A DNA stretch of 64,000 nt from Scleromitrula shiraiana (taxonomy: Eukaryota > Ascomycota > Leotiomycetes > Helotiales > Sclerotiniaceae). The translations under genes were made by a program, and so were the position numbers. The notes below the pieces were generated by a model. That model was given only the letters and a program-made list of their open reading frames with translations, was not told the DNA's origin and searched no databases. Positions within the stretch are counted from its first letter, which is position 1. Each line of letters opens with the position of its first letter. Shown one piece after another: positions 34,615-45,328 of the stretch. Where the stretch lies: assembly GCA_028455995.1 (NCBI GenBank), contig JABELC010000004.1, positions 3,594,501 to 3,658,500 of the forward strand, written 5' to 3'.

Positions 34615-34720
34615 GGTATCTTCTACTCTCAATCTTTCTTTTCATTTCTCTTCATCGGCCTCCTGTCGAACATAAACTACCGTTTTTTTCAAGATTTACG
34701 AAGGGGATCAATCCGTCAAG

Positions 34721-36406
34721 ATGGCGAAAGGCTTTTTCAAAAATTATCGTGTCTACCTGTTGACATCCGTAGCATATATGGGATCATTACTTTTTGGTAA
34801 GTTACAATTCTATATGCAAGTTTTAAGCTTCCCCTGCGCCACGCGACAGCAGAAGTCAAGCAATTGCCAAGAAGGATAAAATCGTGCTGACAGATGGTGG
34901 CTTGCAGGTTATGATACCGGCGTTATGGGAAGTGTCTTGGCACTCAAGAGCTTCAGAACAGATTTCGGTCTCCCTACCGATACTTCAGGTTTCGCCAGCA
35001 AAAAGAATGCTCATATTGCCTCAAATGTCGTCTCCCTTTTGACGGCGGGATGTTTCTTCGGTGCTATCGCTGCTGCTTTTTGCAATGATCGCTTCGGAAG
35101 AAGATATTCCTTAATGGCATTTACAATGGTTTTTCTCATTGGTGCTGCGGTTCAAACTAGTGCCAAGCATGAGATTGGTCAGATTTACGCTGGCCGTGTT
35201 ATTGCTGGTCTAGGCATTGGTGGAATGTCTAGTATTACACCTGTTTTTGTTGCCGAGAATTGCCCTCCTGAAGTGAGAGGTCGTATTACGGGATTATTCC
35301 AAGAATTCTTGGTTATTGGTTCTACATTTGCGTATTGGTTGGATTATGGTGTTGCATTACACGTCAAACCATCTACATCACAATGGAGAATTCCAGTCGC
35401 AATTCAATTGATCTTTGGTGGTTTCATGATCATTGGTCTTTCCTTATTGAAGGAATCTCCAAGATGGCTCATGAAGCAAGGTCGATATGAAGAAGCGGCT
35501 AGCTCTCTAGCATGGACCCGATATGAAGATGTCAATGAACCTTCAGTCGTCAAGGAAATTGCTGAAATTCGCGCCTCCATCGAGGAGGAACTTCAAATCA
35601 CCGAAGGTGTCACCTGGAAGGAATGCCTTGTTCCATCTAACCGCTGGAGATTCTTCACTGCCTTCTGCCTCATGTTCTGGCAGCAATTCTCTGGTACCAA
35701 CTCCATCGGTTACTACGCACCTCAAATCTTCCAAACCATCGGTGTATCTAAAGCTAACACTGCCTTGTTCGCAACCGGTGTTTACGGTACCGTAAAGGTG
35801 TTCACCACCGCCATCTTCCTCCTCATTGGTATCGATAAGCTTGGTCGCAGAAAGTCCCTCATTGGAGGTGCCGCCTGGATGATGACTATGATGTTCATTC
35901 TTGGTGGAGTTCTACTTAACTACCCACCCGACACCAGCAGCGGTACCGTCGCCCCTGCTTCCATCGCCATGGTTGTCATGATCTACCTTTATGTTATTGG
36001 ATACTCTGCATCTTGGGGACCCATCCCATGGGTTTATGTATCTGAGATCTTCCCTACTCGTGTTCGTGCCTATGGTGTCGGTACTGCCGCCGCCACTCAA
36101 TGGCTATTCAACTTCTGCATTACGGAAGTAACCCCTAGTGCCGTTTCAAACATTGGATGGAGGACCTTCCTGATGTTTGGAATTTTCTGTTTGGGTATGG
36201 GAACTTGGGCTTTCTTCGTCATTAAGGAAACCAAGGGAAAGAGTTTAGAGGAATTGGATATCCTATTTGGAGCTGTTGATGCTGATCAGAGAGCTGCGGA
36301 TGTGGAGGCTGTTCTTCATAAGAATCCTTTAAATGAGGACGCAGAGTCTACTAAAGCTGCTACTGTTCGAGTTGAGGATACTGCTGCTGAGGAGAAGTCT
36401 GGTTAA
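34721..36406 (+). CDS. MFS hexose/monosaccharide transporter
   Basis: Exon 1 (34721-34796) encodes the N-terminus through the start of helix 1. A 111-bp intron interrupts the glycine of FGYDTGVMG, and exon 2 (34908-36406) completes 524 residues. Sugar-porter signatures are all there: FGYDTGV in helix 1, NDRFGRRYSL after helix 2, RVIAGLGIGG, the PPEVRGR motif, LKESPRWL ending the N-terminal half, QQFSGTNSIGYYAP in helix 7 (sugar-binding QQ), DKLGRRKS and the terminal ETKGKSLEEL. Twelve membrane helices can be drawn. It imports hexoses across the plasma membrane, probably by proton symport; whether glucose, fructose or another sugar is preferred cannot be read. The promoter has a TATA box and a CreA-like palindrome. 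Confidence 0.95.
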
Positions 36407-36965
36407 TTAGGCAGATAAATCTTGTCTATGATTTGTGTATGTATTATAGATGTTATGGGTCAACATCTTTTCAAGATTTTTACTCCTATCAAAGGGTTAG
36501 ATGAATGTACCTACCGGTATGACTACCGTAAATTAATGATAATTAATGTGTTCCACGATCTGATGATGAATGCCAACTTGGCAAACCCCCAAAAAATCGT
36601 GATTCATCAGTCTCAAAGACGTTTTGTTCCCAAACTACTCTATTTGATTCGGTAAAGACATACGTGAAAAACTCTTTGCTGCTTGCTCCCGTCATTCTTA
36701 AGAGCAACCTTGACATGCCTTGCAATGACTAGGGCTCCCAGCTCCGTAACTTCGAACAGTACCTACAAAGCATCCCCTTAGCATATGCAATTATTACTCT
36801 ATAGCACACAATAGCTCACGCCATTAAAACCACTAACTACGAATACTCTCTATATGCCACACATACACAGCCAAAGCAAACTATCGATCATGTCCTCTCC
36901 CCAGGCTCCCCTAACCCTCTAAATTGATCAACCCCCAAAAGTGGATCCTCAGGAGCCATCATCGT
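36407..36965. other. Transporter 3' flank up to the repeat block
   Basis: Contains the 3' untranslated region of the transporter gene and ordinary intergenic DNA. No gene seen; the short frame at 36422-36655 is without coding features. Confidence 0.5.
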
Positions 36966-37860
36966 CCCTACGGTATCACGTATTCAGGGATTTCTTGAAT
37001 ACTATTCAAAGAAGGAAATTTTCATATTATAATTAAAATTTCAATTACATTATAAGTTGATTTTTGGGGAATAATCTTTTACTAATATAAATTCAATTTA
37101 GATTCTTTATTAACTTTCGAGTTTATTTTGGGTAATTATATAAAACTAGATTAATATAAAGTTTATATATAAAATTAATATATTTTTATTTGCATTTACG
37201 TACAAAATTATATTTGCATATAAAATTAATACATTTTTATTTTTAAGTTTATTATATACTATTAATAATAATTGATATGCTTTATTATTTCCTAATTTAG
37301 CTAATATATCAAGATCAACCCCGCATTCTTTTTATTATTAATATATTCAAGTTGATATTATTAATAATAATATACATTAAAAAATAATATAAATACATCT
37401 TTAAATTCCATAATTTTTTATAAAAAATCATCTTCTTTAAAATGATAAAATTGTTAATTTATAAGAAATGAAGTTTAAAGTTGTAGCCTTATAGCCTAAG
37501 GCCATACTTATATAAATTTAATAAAGAGTTAGAAATCTGATAAAGGATTAGATAAATCTTTAACCAATAAGAATCTATTAAAAAATTGAATAGTAATCCT
37601 ATAATGTAAGATCGACAACAAAGCTATTTTAAGTAATATAGTTTGAAATCGATGAATTTTAGCCGAAGTTAATTCTTGAGTTTAAACTTGATTACTTTAC
37701 ACTATATGAAATTCAACTTTTAGTTAATTACAAGTTTAATACGTTGATATTTAAAGTTTTAATGTGCCTAAGCATTAAAATGGCCGATTTCCTGAAGTTC
37801 ATTTAGGGAAGTCATTAAATTCTATTCAGGTTCGCTCCTTGAATACGTGATACCGTAGGG
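36966..37860 (+). mobile_element. Non-autonomous inverted-repeat element, copy A
   Basis: 895-bp element beginning CCCTACGGTATCACG and ending with its complement CGTGATACCGTAGGG, flanked by a direct 3-bp duplication CGT (36963-36965 and 37861-37863). The interior is extremely AT-rich and without coding capacity, as expected after RIP. A second copy lies inverted at 38487-39356. A 3-bp duplication points to a cut-and-paste DNA transposon such as PIF/Harbinger or CACTA-like types, but the terminal bases fit neither standard, so the superfamily is open. Confidence 0.85.
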
Positions 37861-38161
37861 CGTCTTAGAAGCTAGCCAAGCTTACGCGGCTACTAACTCG
37901 AGCCAACCTACGCTTTGATCACCGGCTGCTGCCACCTAACCGATTCTATGGTATTCAATTTATCCTTCTTATTTACCACCATGTCGGTACTTTTCACCTC
38001 TCAAATCCCATATTAATTAACCAAGATAATCATATACTTAAAAGAATTTACGGTGAATATCTCTAGCATATTTACTCCGAGTCCGACTCCAGAAAAAAGG
38101 TGATCTTGACCTTAAATTTGGAGGTTTGATGACAATCTAGAACCTCCATGGTTCATGGCGC

Positions 38162-38425
38162 TGTTCCGGACCGTTCGTCAATAACTTCTATGCAGCAACC
38201 AGCACCTTCATTAATCAATATTACTGAATAAAATACTCGATTTCAAGTTGTCAATCTGAATCCGAATCCAAATAAAATACTTGATTAAGAATTCTTTATT
38301 TTATGTATTGATATTATTGCCAGTGAGATCTCAAGCTAGAATCAGCCTGTATATTAATGACTACTAGTGGCAATAAATTAATCAAATCATAAATACTAGA
38401 AGATATTGCCGAACAATCCGGAACA
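38162..38425. mobile_element. Small MITE between the two inverted copies
   Basis: 264-bp stretch with imperfect ~32-bp inverted ends starting TGTTCCGGA and closing TCCGGAACA; the arms extend through GTTCG-CAATA-CTTCTA with a few mismatches. GCGC abuts both ends and could be a 4-bp target duplication, though it is palindromic and therefore ambiguous. No coding capacity. Confidence 0.6.
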
Positions 38426-38486
38426 GCGCTAACGTGAAACCAGAGATAGTAGTGGCAATAGCTTGGAGAAAAGACAGAATCCAATT

Positions 38487-39356
38487 CCCTACGGTATCAC
38501 GTATTCAAGGAGCGAACCTAAATAGAATTCAATGAGTTCTCTAAATGAACTTTAAGAAATTGGTTATTTTAATGCTTAAATACATTAAAAATTCAAATAT
38601 CGATATATTAAATTTGTAATTAACTAAAAATTAAATTTTATATAATATAAATTAATCTTTAAACTTAAAAATTAATTTTAGATTAATTTTAAGTAAACTT
38701 TAGCTAAAATTCATAAAATAATCTTATTATTAATTTTATATTATAAAATTATTTAGTTTTTTAATAAATTCTTATTAATTAAAAATTTATTTAATTCTTT
38801 ATTAAATCTATATAAATATAATTTTAAACTATAAAATTACAATCATTTTTATATAATCGATTTTCTTTACTTACTTAAATTTCATTTTTTATAAATTAAT
38901 AACTTTATCATTTTAAATAAAGATGATTTTTTATAAAATTTAAAAATATATTTATATTATTTTTTAATTTATACTAATATTAATTTAAATATATTAATAA
39001 TAAAAAAAATATAAAATAATCTTAATATATTAATTAAATTAAAAAATAATAAAGCATATCAACTATTAATATATAATAAACTTAAAAACAAATTTAAAAA
39101 TAGAAATACATTAATTTTATATACAAATATAAATAAAAATGCACTAATTTTATATATAAATATTATATTAATTTAATTTTATATAATTATCTAAAATAAA
39201 CTTAAAAATCAATTAAAAGTTTAAATTGAATTTATATTAATAAAAGATCACTTTCTAAAAATCAATTTATAATACAATTGAAATTTCAATTATAATATGA
39301 AAATTTCCTTTTTTGAATAGTATTCAAGAAATCCCTGAATAGGTGATACCGTAGGG
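38487..39356 (-). mobile_element. Non-autonomous inverted-repeat element, copy B
   Basis: 870-bp inverted relative of copy A: it starts CCCTACGGTATCACG and its subterminal AGGAGCGAACCT matches the complement of copy A's far end. Flanked by a 3-bp duplication ATT (38484-38486 and 39357-39359). It is even more AT-drifted than copy A, and its right inverted repeat carries an extra mutation (AATAGGTGATACC). The different target duplications show two independent insertions, not one inverted duplication. Confidence 0.85.
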
Positions 39357-39490
39357 ATTGGGGTACTTGTAATTGTATTGTTGAAGTTGTTGATCTAAAA
39401 CTAAGTGCCGGCGAGGACTATAAGAGCCTCCATCATGATATTGCTGGCTAATCAGACCTATATCATTAAGCTCTTTTCTGTGTGCCAGTG

Positions 39491-39540
39491 TACAGTATTG
39501 AGGGTAGTATTAAGGGTGGTATTGAGGGTGGTATTGAATG
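39491..39540. repeat. Short tandem repeat around GTATTGAGGGTG
   Basis: Three to four imperfect 15-bp units in a row (…GTATTGAGGGTAGTATTAAGG…). Confidence 0.7.
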
Positions 39541-39866
39541 TACTAAGTTGAGGTTGATAGGGTAGATGATTAGTCAGAATATACTATTATTATGTAGGAT
39601 AAATACTATTTGATGTCATGATACTTTTGCTAATTGACAGTAGGTTCTTGCTAATTGATGGTCAATCGGCAGTCAATCGGCCACAAGGTCTGGCAGACTA
39701 ATCTCTATTGGCATAAAAAACTTTGACATACGCTAAAATGACCTTAATCAATCATTCAAGTTGTTAGATAACTTGAAGGATTCTCTTTCAAAGTTCTCTG
39801 ACAAACACATAGAAATTTTTTGACTGATACTAGTATTTATTTATCATATTTACGACTATTATATTA

Positions 39867-40296
39867 TTATATTTATTATATTTATTATATTTATTATATT
39901 TATTATATTTATTATATTTATTATATTTATTATATTTATTATATTTATTATATTTATTATATTTATTATATTTATTATATTTATTATATTTATTATATTT
40001 ATTATATTTATTATATTTATTATATTTATTATATTATTATATTTATTATATTTATTATATTTATTATATTTATTATATTTATTATATTTATTATATTTAT
40101 TATATTTATTATATTTATTATATTTATTATATTTATTATATTTATTATATTTATTATATTTATTATATTTATTATATTTATTATATTTATTATATTTATT
40201 ATATTTATTATATTTATTATATTTATTATATTTATTATATTTATTATATTTATTATATTTATTATATTTATTATATTTATTATATTTATTATATTT
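39867..40296. repeat. 9-bp minisatellite, about 48 units
   Basis: Near-perfect tandem array of TATATTTAT over ~430 bp. One unit near 40030 is 8 bp long (TATATTAT), which shifts the phase for the rest of the array. Unlike the neighbouring RIP-damaged elements the units are almost identical, which implies recent slippage or homogenisation. Confidence 0.95.
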
Positions 40297-40319
40297 GCTA
40301 TTATGATATTTATTAATTC

Positions 40320-40720
40320 AACTTCAAGTTGTCACTACTTGTAGTAGTACTAGCAGTGACTCCGAGTCAAAACAAAAATATAAAAACCTTCAAGTTTAAT
40401 AATATTCAAGTTATTAAAAATTATAACTTCAAGTTACTAGTATTTAAATAATTTTAACTTATTTAGTAATTTTGAAATTACTAGTAGTGATACTACTAGT
40501 ACTGCCACTATTAGATAGTATTAAATGAAATAATATACTAGTAGTACTAGTAGTATTATAACTTGAATATATTAATCAACTTCAAGTTTTAAATGAAGTT
40601 ATCATTCTTTTAAAGATGATCATATGCTACTAGTAAGTTACTAGTATTCTATCATGATAGATTACTACTAGTATGCTCTACATGTTTTAATATACATCTA
40701 CAGCAGAGTAGTTATCTAAC
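40320..40720. repeat. ACTAGTA-rich AT tract
   Basis: Many short words of the ACTAGTA/TAGTAGT type in both orientations, interleaved with TTCAAGTT. Similar words occur at 38340-38400, suggesting related degraded repeat DNA. No borders could be defined. Confidence 0.4.
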
Positions 40721-41368
40721 TAGTATGACAACAGATGGATTATTTATTTGTAATTCCACGTCAATAAGAACTAATTTGTCCAATTTAACGCCCTCATATC
40801 AAATATTCAGCACATATACATCTACACACATTAGAGACTATGTACAGTACGGATTATCCAAAATTAGTTACACAAGTTTTGCAGGTGAGAAGAAACGAAT
40901 CGAAAGGGCGAAATTCAAGTTATATACGTAATATAGATTAATATCCTCAGATGAACCTTGTTCCGCTCCTTAATTTGAACGGAACATTTCTAAGAAGCTT
41001 TTCTTGTGGGTAAACATCAAACTAGAACCTCCAAGTTCGATGTTAAGTGAAATTGACGTTGCCTCAATCAATTGGAAGAGTCTCATATATATTTGATGGA
41101 TCCACTGAAGCGCATCTTGATCATCTTTTGTTCAGGGAAGATTGTTCTTTTCTCCGATTAGTTGCATATAACTAGTCTGGAATTCGTTTGTAGTGTGCGG
41201 TAGTTGCCTCTTTAGTGGAGGAAACGAATTGGCAAGGCAAGGTCCATTGATTCATTGATTCAAGGATTTGGATTATGTTTCTTACCGTCTCTAGATGTAG
41301 GGTTCATCAACTAGGACCCCTATTCTATTTGTTGATGATGACAAGGTGTAAAAGGGAAAAGAATGTTG

Positions 41369-41376
41369 TATAAAAG
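41369..41376 (+). promoter_or_regulatory. TATA box of the secreted repeat-protein gene
   Basis: TATAAAAG 223 bases before the ATG, followed by a CT-rich leader with several CTTTTTC blocks, a common form in highly expressed fungal genes. Confidence 0.5.
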
Positions 41377-41591
41377 AGAAGAGATGTCCCCAAAGATGAT
41401 CGAAAGAAAAAAAATCAGTCTTAGAGCATCCAGTCTTTTAACCAATTAACTTTCATCTTTTTCAGCTCCAGGTCTGAGCATTTTTCAAAAACACTTCTTC
41501 ATATCACTCTCTATCACATAACTTTTTGAACTTTTTCAAGTCCTCATTTTAACTTTTTGTTTCAAACACAACACAATAAAAAACCTTCATC

Positions 41592-42263
41592 ATGCAACTT
41601 ACACACTTCCTCGCAGCTGCCATCTTGGCCAGCCCATTCGTCGCTGCTCAATCTGCAGCACAATCCGACTTCGGAGGTGCCCCAACAGGACCATTCGGGG
41701 GAATCCCGTCCGGCGCTGGATTTGCTCGCCCAACAGGATCATTCGGGATAATTCCATCCGCATCAGGTGCTGGATTTGCTCAAGAATCTGGATTTGCTAA
41801 GCCATCTGATAGACGCGGTCATCACGGAGGATCTCACAGCGGATTCCATAGAGGATTTGCTCAATCAACCGGAGTGGCCAAGTTCCAAGATCATGCTGCC
41901 CATACGTCAGGATTCATCGTACCGACTGCTACATTCACCGAGCCAACAGCTGCGTTTGATGGATATAATGAAGGATCTGCCTCCCCAACAGGAGGTATCC
42001 AAGGAAAGAGCGAAAAGAGTGAAAAGAAGGGTGGAAAAGGCAGCCAATTTGAGTCGGATGTAGCTCAAGAAAGTGGTTTCAAATTAGGTGGAGCTTCCAG
42101 AACTGGTTCAGCTGGTAGTGCTCAACAATCTGGCTTTGGTGATCAAGAACTTGAAGGATTCGGTGGATCTCAAAGCGGATCCGCAGGTGCTGGTGGTTTC
42201 AAGGTTAAGGCAACTGGTCATCAAAGACGTCAGTTAGATGCCATTCCAACTGCTATCTTCTAA
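41592..42263 (+). CDS. Small secreted Gly/Ser-rich repeat protein
   Basis: Intronless, 223 residues. MQLTHFLAAAILASPFVAA is a standard signal peptide, with cleavage likely before Gln20. The mature part is built from degenerate repeats centred on SGF or AGF (for example AGFAQESGFAKPSD, VAQESGFKLGGAS, AQQSGFGDQ), rich in Gly, Ser, Ala and Gln, without cysteines. A Lys-rich stretch (KSEKSEKKGGKG) sits in the middle. The C-terminus is GHQRRQLDAIPTAIF: a dibasic RR that Kex2 could cut to free a 10-residue peptide. Function unknown; wall-associated or peptide-precursor roles are both possible. Composition of the repeats means homologues will be hard to find beyond close relatives. Confidence 0.82.
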   Translation: MQLTHFLAAAILASPFVAAQSAAQSDFGGAPTGPFGGIPSGAGFARPTGSFGIIPSASGAGFAQESGFAKPSDRRGHHGGSHSGFHRGFAQSTGVAKFQDHAAHTSGFIVPTATFTEPTAAFDGYNEGSASPTGGIQGKSEKSEKKGGKGSQFESDVAQESGFKLGGASRTGSAGSAQQSGFGDQELEGFGGSQSGSAGAGGFKVKATGHQRRQLDAIPTAIF

Positions 42264-42698
42264 GGTTTTAAGAGGATGGGAAGTATAATTGATATTAAGA
42301 GCTTGGGGTAGGTTTGGGGACTGAGAGATGGGTTGGGATAGCAGGAATTCTTCTGAGTTATATTTATTTTTCTACTAGTACTAATATACATACATCATAT
42401 ATACATATACATTTATATACTGTGAGAGGGACTCGGATACATGGATTTTTGTACTAGACTAGATTAGTTTTGCTGTCACGGTATATGATAATCAAAAAGT
42501 ACTTGTTCCTATCATATTTAAACTTTTTAAACAAAAAGGTTTTTTGCTTTTAATGTATTAGTATCATTTAATATATATTTGTTTAATTAATCATTTATTT
42601 TATGATATTAGTATAGTAGTATATAATATTACATTTTTGAATACATGCTAATTTTTATTGTAGAAAACACAAATCTGTTATCAAACACTACTCCTTCT
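42264..42698. other. Intergenic, 3' flank of the secreted-protein gene
   Basis: Contains the 3' untranslated region, then AT-rich DNA with GTATAT-type runs. No gene seen. Confidence 0.5.
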
Positions 42699-43620
42699 AT
42701 GGCCCCTGATAACACCATACTCCCGAATATACCCATCAATCAACCTCTTGTTGCATATTCAATGCAAGCTAATGGGAGTTTGAAGCCATACTCTCCAAAT
42801 GCCTTCCATCAAACTCAGCCGGATCTAGCTCTCGCAGATGCTGTCTCAGCCCTCACTCCTCGGCCGGATACAATTCAAGCAGATGTTGCTGTGCACACCA
42901 CTTTGCCATGGCGCTTACCCAAAGAGGCCAAGGCTAATCTTGCTTGGGCCTACGATATATTCAAATATCGTAAAAAAACACCTTTGACTGAGCCCATTGG
43001 CAAAATGAAGCAGGTATGGGTGTCTACTTCTTCGATAAAACAGGAGAATATGTACCAGCCGAGTCCGTTCGAGCTCCCACGTTATTTTGGACCCGATGCT
43101 CACTGTTTCGCTTCGTTGCTTACAAGATCAAATATTCAAGATCTAGTAAGCCAAATAACAGCAATATATATGTTGGCTACAGGTCCTCATCCAGAAAGAA
43201 GTTTGCCCTATGTCGGACTAAGCAGATGTTGTTGCTTTCAAATGTCATTGTCCAAAGCACAAAAAAAACATGTCCGAGCTATGAAACTTACAAGACTGTT
43301 CTGTATCGGAATGGATCTGATTGCACAGGAAGAAATGCTTGCGTGGGTGGAAGGTTGTGGATCTACATCCCATTTATGTCATGGAACTACTTGTGACAAC
43401 CCTTATGACTTAACTCCGGAGTCATTAGATGATAACATCAAGTGAAAATCATGTCATCGAGAAATGCAAGGTCTTCTGGCATTGGATTGCGATCACCACC
43501 CAAAACCAAGTCGCGTGTATGGTTCCAGAAGTGCCGATAAAAAGAAGGAAGATGCAGTACGTAAAGATACCATTATATAAATCGACATTGGAAATCTCGA
43601 GGGCTGTGGCCTGAAGGTAT
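42699..43620 (+). pseudogene. His-Me finger-type zinc-loop protein, decayed
   Basis: The frame from ATG 42699 (MAPDNTILPNIPINQP…) runs ~249 codons to a TGA at 43442. Its end has the layout of the zinc-binding loop region found in fungal homing-endonuclease-like proteins: Cys-rich SRCCCFQMS, then GSTSHLCHGTTCDNPYDLTPESLDDNIK (quoted in part: HLCHGTTCDNP). Directly after the TGA the same frame continues KSCHREMQ, where the family usually has an Arg and then the next Cys. So TGA probably replaced CGA by RIP. The frame then stays open to DKKEG around 43545 before further stops. Probably a dead copy; the N-terminal ~100 residues are unassigned. Confidence 0.45.
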
Positions 43621-45328
43621 TTTTAGAACATTTTCGACGTCCTCAAAGATTGCATGCACCCGACCTAAACCAAATGGCCATCCCGGACTCAGAGCCTGAA
43701 CCGGATTTTCCATAAAATACAAGTGACATATCAAATAGTGTTATTATTCTATCAGATGATGATATGGGTGACAAGATTGAAGTTGTTAATCAGAGGTAAG
43801 TATTTTGAAAATTGCAAAGTTAAATAACGCATTGGTTCTAATATTAATATATACATCGAGGAGAAAAGATTGTTGAGCTTTCTGCAGAAGAAGATAAAAG
43901 CTTTGTTGATATGTATGCTCGAATTATAAGGAAGTGATGATCTAAATGTTGAGCTCGGGAATCGAAGATGAAGTATTATAAACCTCCTGCCTTTTGGAAT
44001 CTTAGTAGGGTGAAACCGTGGAGCTTCCAAACGAGCCGTTTAAATTCTGAATGTCCGTTTAGTTTATGGACAATCAAATTTATGAATCGAGTGTTGAGAT
44101 TTACAAAATCTATATTTTGTATAGACATTTAAATGTTTACTTTCTAAATAAACATTAGAAAATTAATAAGCTTGTTCAAACGCATTCTATCTTTTGCTAG
44201 TTCTTTATTCTATCATTAGGCTTTTCGAAACACAACTAGCCAATCTTGAACCAAAATATGTTGCTATTAGGTCCTCTTCCACGCAAGAGGAAAGAGCCAA
44301 GCAAATCGCGGAGTTCAACGACCCCTCCTCTGACACGATGATCTTATTACTTCTGCTCCTCTTACCACTTATCGATCTAATCATTTATGGATTGGATGGG
44401 AGCGCCCTCTCTTTCACTTTCACTTGTTCCATGAGTTGATCATAGTTACGATCAAGTGTCCTTGCATAGAATATTCAGAAAGATCGTTCCGTCAATTGCC
44501 GGAGAAGATCTACAAGATAGTTCTAATGACCCCGCTGGAGATGCCGAAAAGCTCGTCCAAATATCCTTGGGCATAAACGGATTTCACACACCTTCTCGTC
44601 ATGTTTGGAGTAGATACCCATACTCCGCAAAAGATCGTCTTGCCGCGGAACTCAAGCAAATCGAAGCCCGAGGTGGTTATACAAACAACAATGCGGAAGA
44701 TGAGGTCACAAAAGTTAGTTCAACGAGAAAACGTCGCGCAATCGGAATATGTCTTTGAGCTTCTCAAAATCTAATTGATTGTAAGTATCATCATTTCTAC
44801 ATCTATTGACTAAGCTAACCTTGACTTTTAGACGGATTCAAAAGTATCGCGGCCATTACTCCGGTTAATAAACGCAAAGCCTCCGCTTTAGAAGAAACAA
44901 TCGAAGAATCCAATGTTCCTACTCAAACAGAATCTGCCCCTGCCCCTGAAGATCAACAAGAGACTCGTCAACGAGAAATCGAATTTGAAGACCATCTTCA
45001 CGAGTTGCAAATAACCAGGAAGCAAAAAATCAAGTGTGCAAAGGCAAGAGGAGGCGTTCTAACCGAAGAGTATGATGCTCTTTGGAACCTTCTTCTTGAC
45101 GCCGGATATGTGACTGAGGAGGAGTACAATTTACCTGGAGCTGGTTTTCAAGATGACGAAGACGATGATGCCGCTGGGGCAATTGATGAGTTCGAAAGTG
45201 TCGCGGCAACTACTCCAGTTAAAAAACGCAAAGCCGCCGCCTTGGAAGAGGCAGTCAAAGGTTCCAAGGTTCCTACTCTAACAGAATCCGTTCTTGAACG
45301 GGCCGCAACTGAAGAAGGCCAATCATAA
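43621..45328 (+). pseudogene. SNF2-family helicase remnant
   Basis: Pieces in shifting frames resemble the second half of a fungal SNF2-like ATPase. An acidic VIILSDDDMGDKIEVVNQ segment (43725-43795) ends in GTAAGT. Then IVELSAEEDKSFVDMYARII (~43866-43930) and LEPKYVAIRSSSTQEERAKQ with IAEFNDPSSDTMILL (~44236-44345) match the helicase C-terminal lobe, which breaks off before the GLNL block. IFRKIVPSIAGEDLQDSSND and RHVWSRYPYSAKDRL follow (44465-44640). After another frame change and an intron ending near 44831 comes an open stretch to 45328. That stretch contains two copies of a PVKKRKAAALEEA-type unit, at 44858 and 45210. Frameshifts and missing motifs show it is non-functional as a remodeller. 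Confidence 0.55.

Larger units (their letters stand above)
26538..34720. other. 8-kb gene-poor region
   Basis: No gene with recognisable domain was found between the velvet and transporter genes. Open frames at 27183-27542 and 32897-33588 (minus), and 28722-28961 and 33948-34199 (plus), are short, overlapping and motif-free. Composition is ordinary rather than RIP-like for most of it. Items worth listing separately are two tiny membrane-type ORFs near 29.1 kb, a 20-bp tandem repeat near 32.7 kb and the transporter promoter at the right end. Confidence 0.5.
39357..41591. other. Intergenic, repeat-rich; promoter of the secreted repeat protein
   Basis: Holds a short 15-bp tandem repeat, a long 9-bp minisatellite and an AT-rich tract dense in ACTAGTA words (about 40320-40720). 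The right 800 bases are normal intergenic DNA leading to the secreted-protein gene. No gene is supportable; the open frame over the minisatellite is an artefact of its 9-bp period. Confidence 0.6.

Noticed and set aside
35523..35795. Plus- and minus-strand frames inside the transporter
   Set aside because: Shadows of the sugar-transporter coding sequence, whose family motifs fix the true frame.
39820..40344. 174-residue open frame of alternating Tyr-Ile then Ile-Phe
   Set aside because: It is only the translation of the 9-bp minisatellite, whose period is a multiple of three; no coding evidence.
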